From NCBI GenBank assembly GCA_003164305.1, contig PLSZ01000664.1, positions 174 to 17,807 on the forward strand: DNA of 17,634 bases, written 5' to 3'. The position numbers and the translations under genes are program-made. This document shows, piece by piece, positions 15,661 to 17,634 of this stretch. Under the pieces are notes generated by a model, which saw only the letters and a list, made by a program, of their open reading frames with translations, made no database searches and was not told the origin of the DNA. The stretch comes from Acetobacteraceae bacterium. Lineage in GTDB: Bacteria; Pseudomonadota; Alphaproteobacteria; Acetobacterales; Acetobacteraceae. Every line of letters starts with the position of its first letter. Position 1 is the stretch's first letter.

Positions 15661-15690
15661 GTCGCGTCCTCCGGACTTTCGGACAGCGAC
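15661..15690 (-). promoter_or_regulatory. Hairpin overlapping the ribosome site of the 111-residue protein
   Basis: GTCGC (15661-15665) pairs with GCGAC (15686-15690), and GTCC (15666-15669) with GGAC (15681-15684), with one bulged base. This gives a 9-bp stem with an 11-base loop ending one base before the start codon. The Shine-Dalgarno (complement of 15668-15672) is half in the stem and half in the loop, so folding could hinder initiation. Confidence 0.42.
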
Positions 15691-15741
15691 CGTAACGCCG
15701 TGAATATTGCCGAATGGTATCCGGAAGCCGGGATTCGCCGA

Positions 15742-17634
15742 TCAGGTCAGCGCGCTGACCTCGAGCCAGGTGCTTTGGTAGGTCGCGCCCTCGCCCATGT
15801 CGGTGTAGCCGTCGGCGCACAGCATGTTGACGGTGCCGCCGGCGGTTTCCGTGTCGGGGCGCTGACCGGGAACCAGCACGACGCCGGGTTGAATTTCGTC
15901 GTGTATTCGCAACAACAGCCCGACCTCGCCGCGTTCGTTGCGCAGGCGGACGCGCTGGCCGTCCGTCAGGCCGCGGGCTTTCGCGTCGGTGGGATGCAGC
16001 ACGGCGTGCGGAACGCCCTCGCGTTGGCGCAGAAACGCGTTGCCGCTGAAGGCGGTGTGACTTTGGAAATAGCCCGGCGTGGTCAACAGGCGCAGCGGTC
16101 CGGAGCCGGTGTGCGCGGGATCGGGCCGCCAGTCCGGCAGCGGCGGCAAGCCTTGTTTCGCCAGCGCTTCGGAGTAGAATTCAAGTTTGCCGGAGGGCGT
16201 GCGAAAGATCTGGCCTTCCCGGGTCGCGACGGACACCGCTTTGCCGTCCAGCAACGTCGCCGGATCGAACGCGGTCACCGCGCCGGTCGCGTCGCGGAAC
16301 ATTTCTTTCATCAGTTCCGGCGGCGACATCTGGAACACTTTGTCGGTCATACCCAGACGCGTGGCCAGGGTTTGCGTCAGGCGATGGTTCGACCACGCCT
16401 CGCCCGCCGGTTCGACGACGCGATGACCATATTGCATGTAATACGTGCCGTAAGCGCGGTAGAAGTCTTCCGTCTCAAGATAGGTCGCGGCGGGCAGCAC
16501 GATATCGGCGAATTTCGCTGTCTCGGTCATGAACGGATCGTGCACGACGGTGAACAGGTCCTCACGCGACAGGCCGGCGCGGATGCCGGCGGTGTCGGGG
16601 TTGGTGACCGCTGGATTGTTGGCGGCGATGAACAAAGCGCGGATCGGCGGGTCGTTGAGATCGCGCAAGGCCTCGCCGAGTTTCAGGTGGTTGATGGTGC
16701 GCGTTTCGGCGGGACCGGACGGCTTGCGCAACGCGTTGTAGTTGAGTTCGAAGCCCGCGGTGGTGGCGACCAGAGCGCCGCCGCCGTAACGGCCATAGGC
16801 GCCGGTCACACCGGGCAACAGCGCGACGGTGCGCAGGTTCTGGCCGCCGTCGGTCAGGCGGGACAGACCGAAGCCGATACGGATGAACGAAGTCTTCGCC
16901 GCGCCATACCAACTCGCGAAAGTCTCGATATCCGCGATGGGGAGCCCGGTGATGTCGGCGGTGGCTGCGGGGGTGAAACGCGGCAGAACGTCGCGCTCGA
17001 CCTGATCGAAGCCGAGTGTGTGACTGGCGATGTAGTCGCGGTCGACGTTGCCGTCGCGCGCCAGGATGTGCATCACGCCGAGCGCCAGGGCGGAATCGGT
17101 GCCAATGCGTACCGGCAGCCACAGGTCGGCGACGCGGGCGGCGCGGGTGCGGCGCGGATCGATCACCACGAGTTTCACGCCGGTGGCGCGGCGTTTCTCG
17201 ATCAGGGGCCAGAGATGCACGTTGGTGGCGTGCAGGTCGGAACTCCAGGAGACGACGAGATCGGATGCCGCGACGGATTCCGGATCGGCGCCGCCGACGT
17301 CGCCGGCGGTGACGGACCACGCGGCGTCCGCGCAGGAATCGCAGACGGTGCCGCCGCGCAGCCGGCTGCAGCCAAGTGCGTGGAACAGGCCGTTGGTGAG
17401 GCCTCGGTTGATCTGGCCCTGATGCGCGCTGTAGGCGTAGCCGAGCAGCGCGAGTGGGCTGGATTCCGCCATGACCCGCTTCCAGGTGGAGACGATTTCG
17501 TCGAGCGCGGCGGCCCAGGTAATGGGTTCGAAGCGGCCTTCGCCTTTGGGGCCGACGCGGCGCAGAGGGGTGGTCAGGCGTTCGGGCGAGTGCACCAGAT
17601 CGGCGTCGCGGTTGACCTTGCCGCAGGCGAAACC
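15742..17634 (-). CDS. Molybdopterin-dependent oxidoreductase, DMSO reductase family (N-terminus cut by window edge)
   Basis: The last 630 residues are present. The visible beginning, GFACGKVNRDADLVHSPERL, contains the last Cys of the N-terminal 4Fe-4S motif, so only a short N-terminal stretch is missing. TPLRRVGPKGEGRFEPITW follows, the standard link into the molybdopterin domain. GGTVCDSCADAAW offers two Cys (codons at 17343-17341 and 17334-17332) where the family places the molybdenum ligand. VIDPRRTRAARVADLWLPVR and IVLPAATYLETEDFYRAYG are typical guanine-dinucleotide cofactor segments, and the C-terminal half ends in a dinucleotide-binding barrel (LHPTDAKARGLTDGQRVRL). It is a bis-MGD oxidoreductase of the formate dehydrogenase/thiosulfate-polysulfide reductase/nitrate reductase type; which substrate it uses cannot be decided here. 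No twin-arginine signal can be checked because the start is outside. Confidence 0.92.
   Translation of the reverse strand, partial: GFACGKVNRDADLVHSPERLTTPLRRVGPKGEGRFEPITWAAALDEIVSTWKRVMAESSPLALLGYAYSAHQGQINRGLTNGLFHALGCSRLRGGTVCDSCADAAWSVTAGDVGGADPESVAASDLVVSWSSDLHATNVHLWPLIEKRRATGVKLVVIDPRRTRAARVADLWLPVRIGTDSALALGVMHILARDGNVDRDYIASHTLGFDQVERDVLPRFTPAATADITGLPIADIETFASWYGAAKTSFIRIGFGLSRLTDGGQNLRTVALLPGVTGAYGRYGGGALVATTAGFELNYNALRKPSGPAETRTINHLKLGEALRDLNDPPIRALFIAANNPAVTNPDTAGIRAGLSREDLFTVVHDPFMTETAKFADIVLPAATYLETEDFYRAYGTYYMQYGHRVVEPAGEAWSNHRLTQTLATRLGMTDKVFQMSPPELMKEMFRDATGAVTAFDPATLLDGKAVSVATREGQIFRTPSGKLEFYSEALAKQGLPPLPDWRPDPAHTGSGPLRLLTTPGYFQSHTAFSGNAFLRQREGVPHAVLHPTDAKARGLTDGQRVRLRNERGEVGLLLRIHDEIQPGVVLVPGQRPDTETAGGTVNMLCADGYTDMGEGATYQSTWLEVSALT

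Overview
The window looks like chromosomal DNA from a high-GC alphaproteobacterium. Giant Hint-terminated strand-loop-strand repeat proteins and this mix of catabolic genes are common in Acetobacteraceae, so that family is my best guess (inference; there is no rRNA or marker gene here to prove it).

Region 1 (1-8440, minus strand) is the most interesting part. A single uninterrupted frame of 2,291 codons, still open at the left edge, encodes a giant surface protein. About 2,100 residues of it are a Gly/Ser/Thr/Val-rich strand-loop-strand array of the AIDA-I passenger type, with a 19-residue period, and it ends in a Hint (hedgehog/intein) domain instead of a beta-barrel. Directly upstream on the same strand lies an O-heptosyltransferase of the Aah/TibC type with a complete four-cysteine iron finger. 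Together they look like a self-contained glycoprotein system: the enzyme is made first and would add heptose to Ser/Thr in the repeats of the protein encoded next.

Region 2 (8441-9658, plus strand) holds an AT-rich intergenic stretch and three small genes of unknown function (67, 74 and 65 residues). The last two appear to be diverged tandem paralogues. The start of the last is preceded by a threefold repeat of a Shine-Dalgarno plus start-codon unit.

Region 3 (9663-13911, minus strand) is a probable catabolic operon read in the order hpaH-type hydratase, molybdopterin-binding large subunit of a xanthine/CO dehydrogenase-type enzyme, then a CmcJ/NvfI-family putative Fe(II)/2-oxoglutarate oxygenase. 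The molybdoenzyme has no small or medium subunit beside it. A 200-base gap between the first two genes carries a perfect 14-bp inverted repeat and a 9-base periodic repeat.

Region 4 (14120-17634) contains a Bcr/CflA-type MFS exporter divergent from hpaH, a small unknown protein convergent with it, and the C-terminal 630 residues of a DMSO-reductase-family molybdopterin oxidoreductase that runs off the right edge. I see no tRNA, rRNA, insertion sequence, integrase or CRISPR array.
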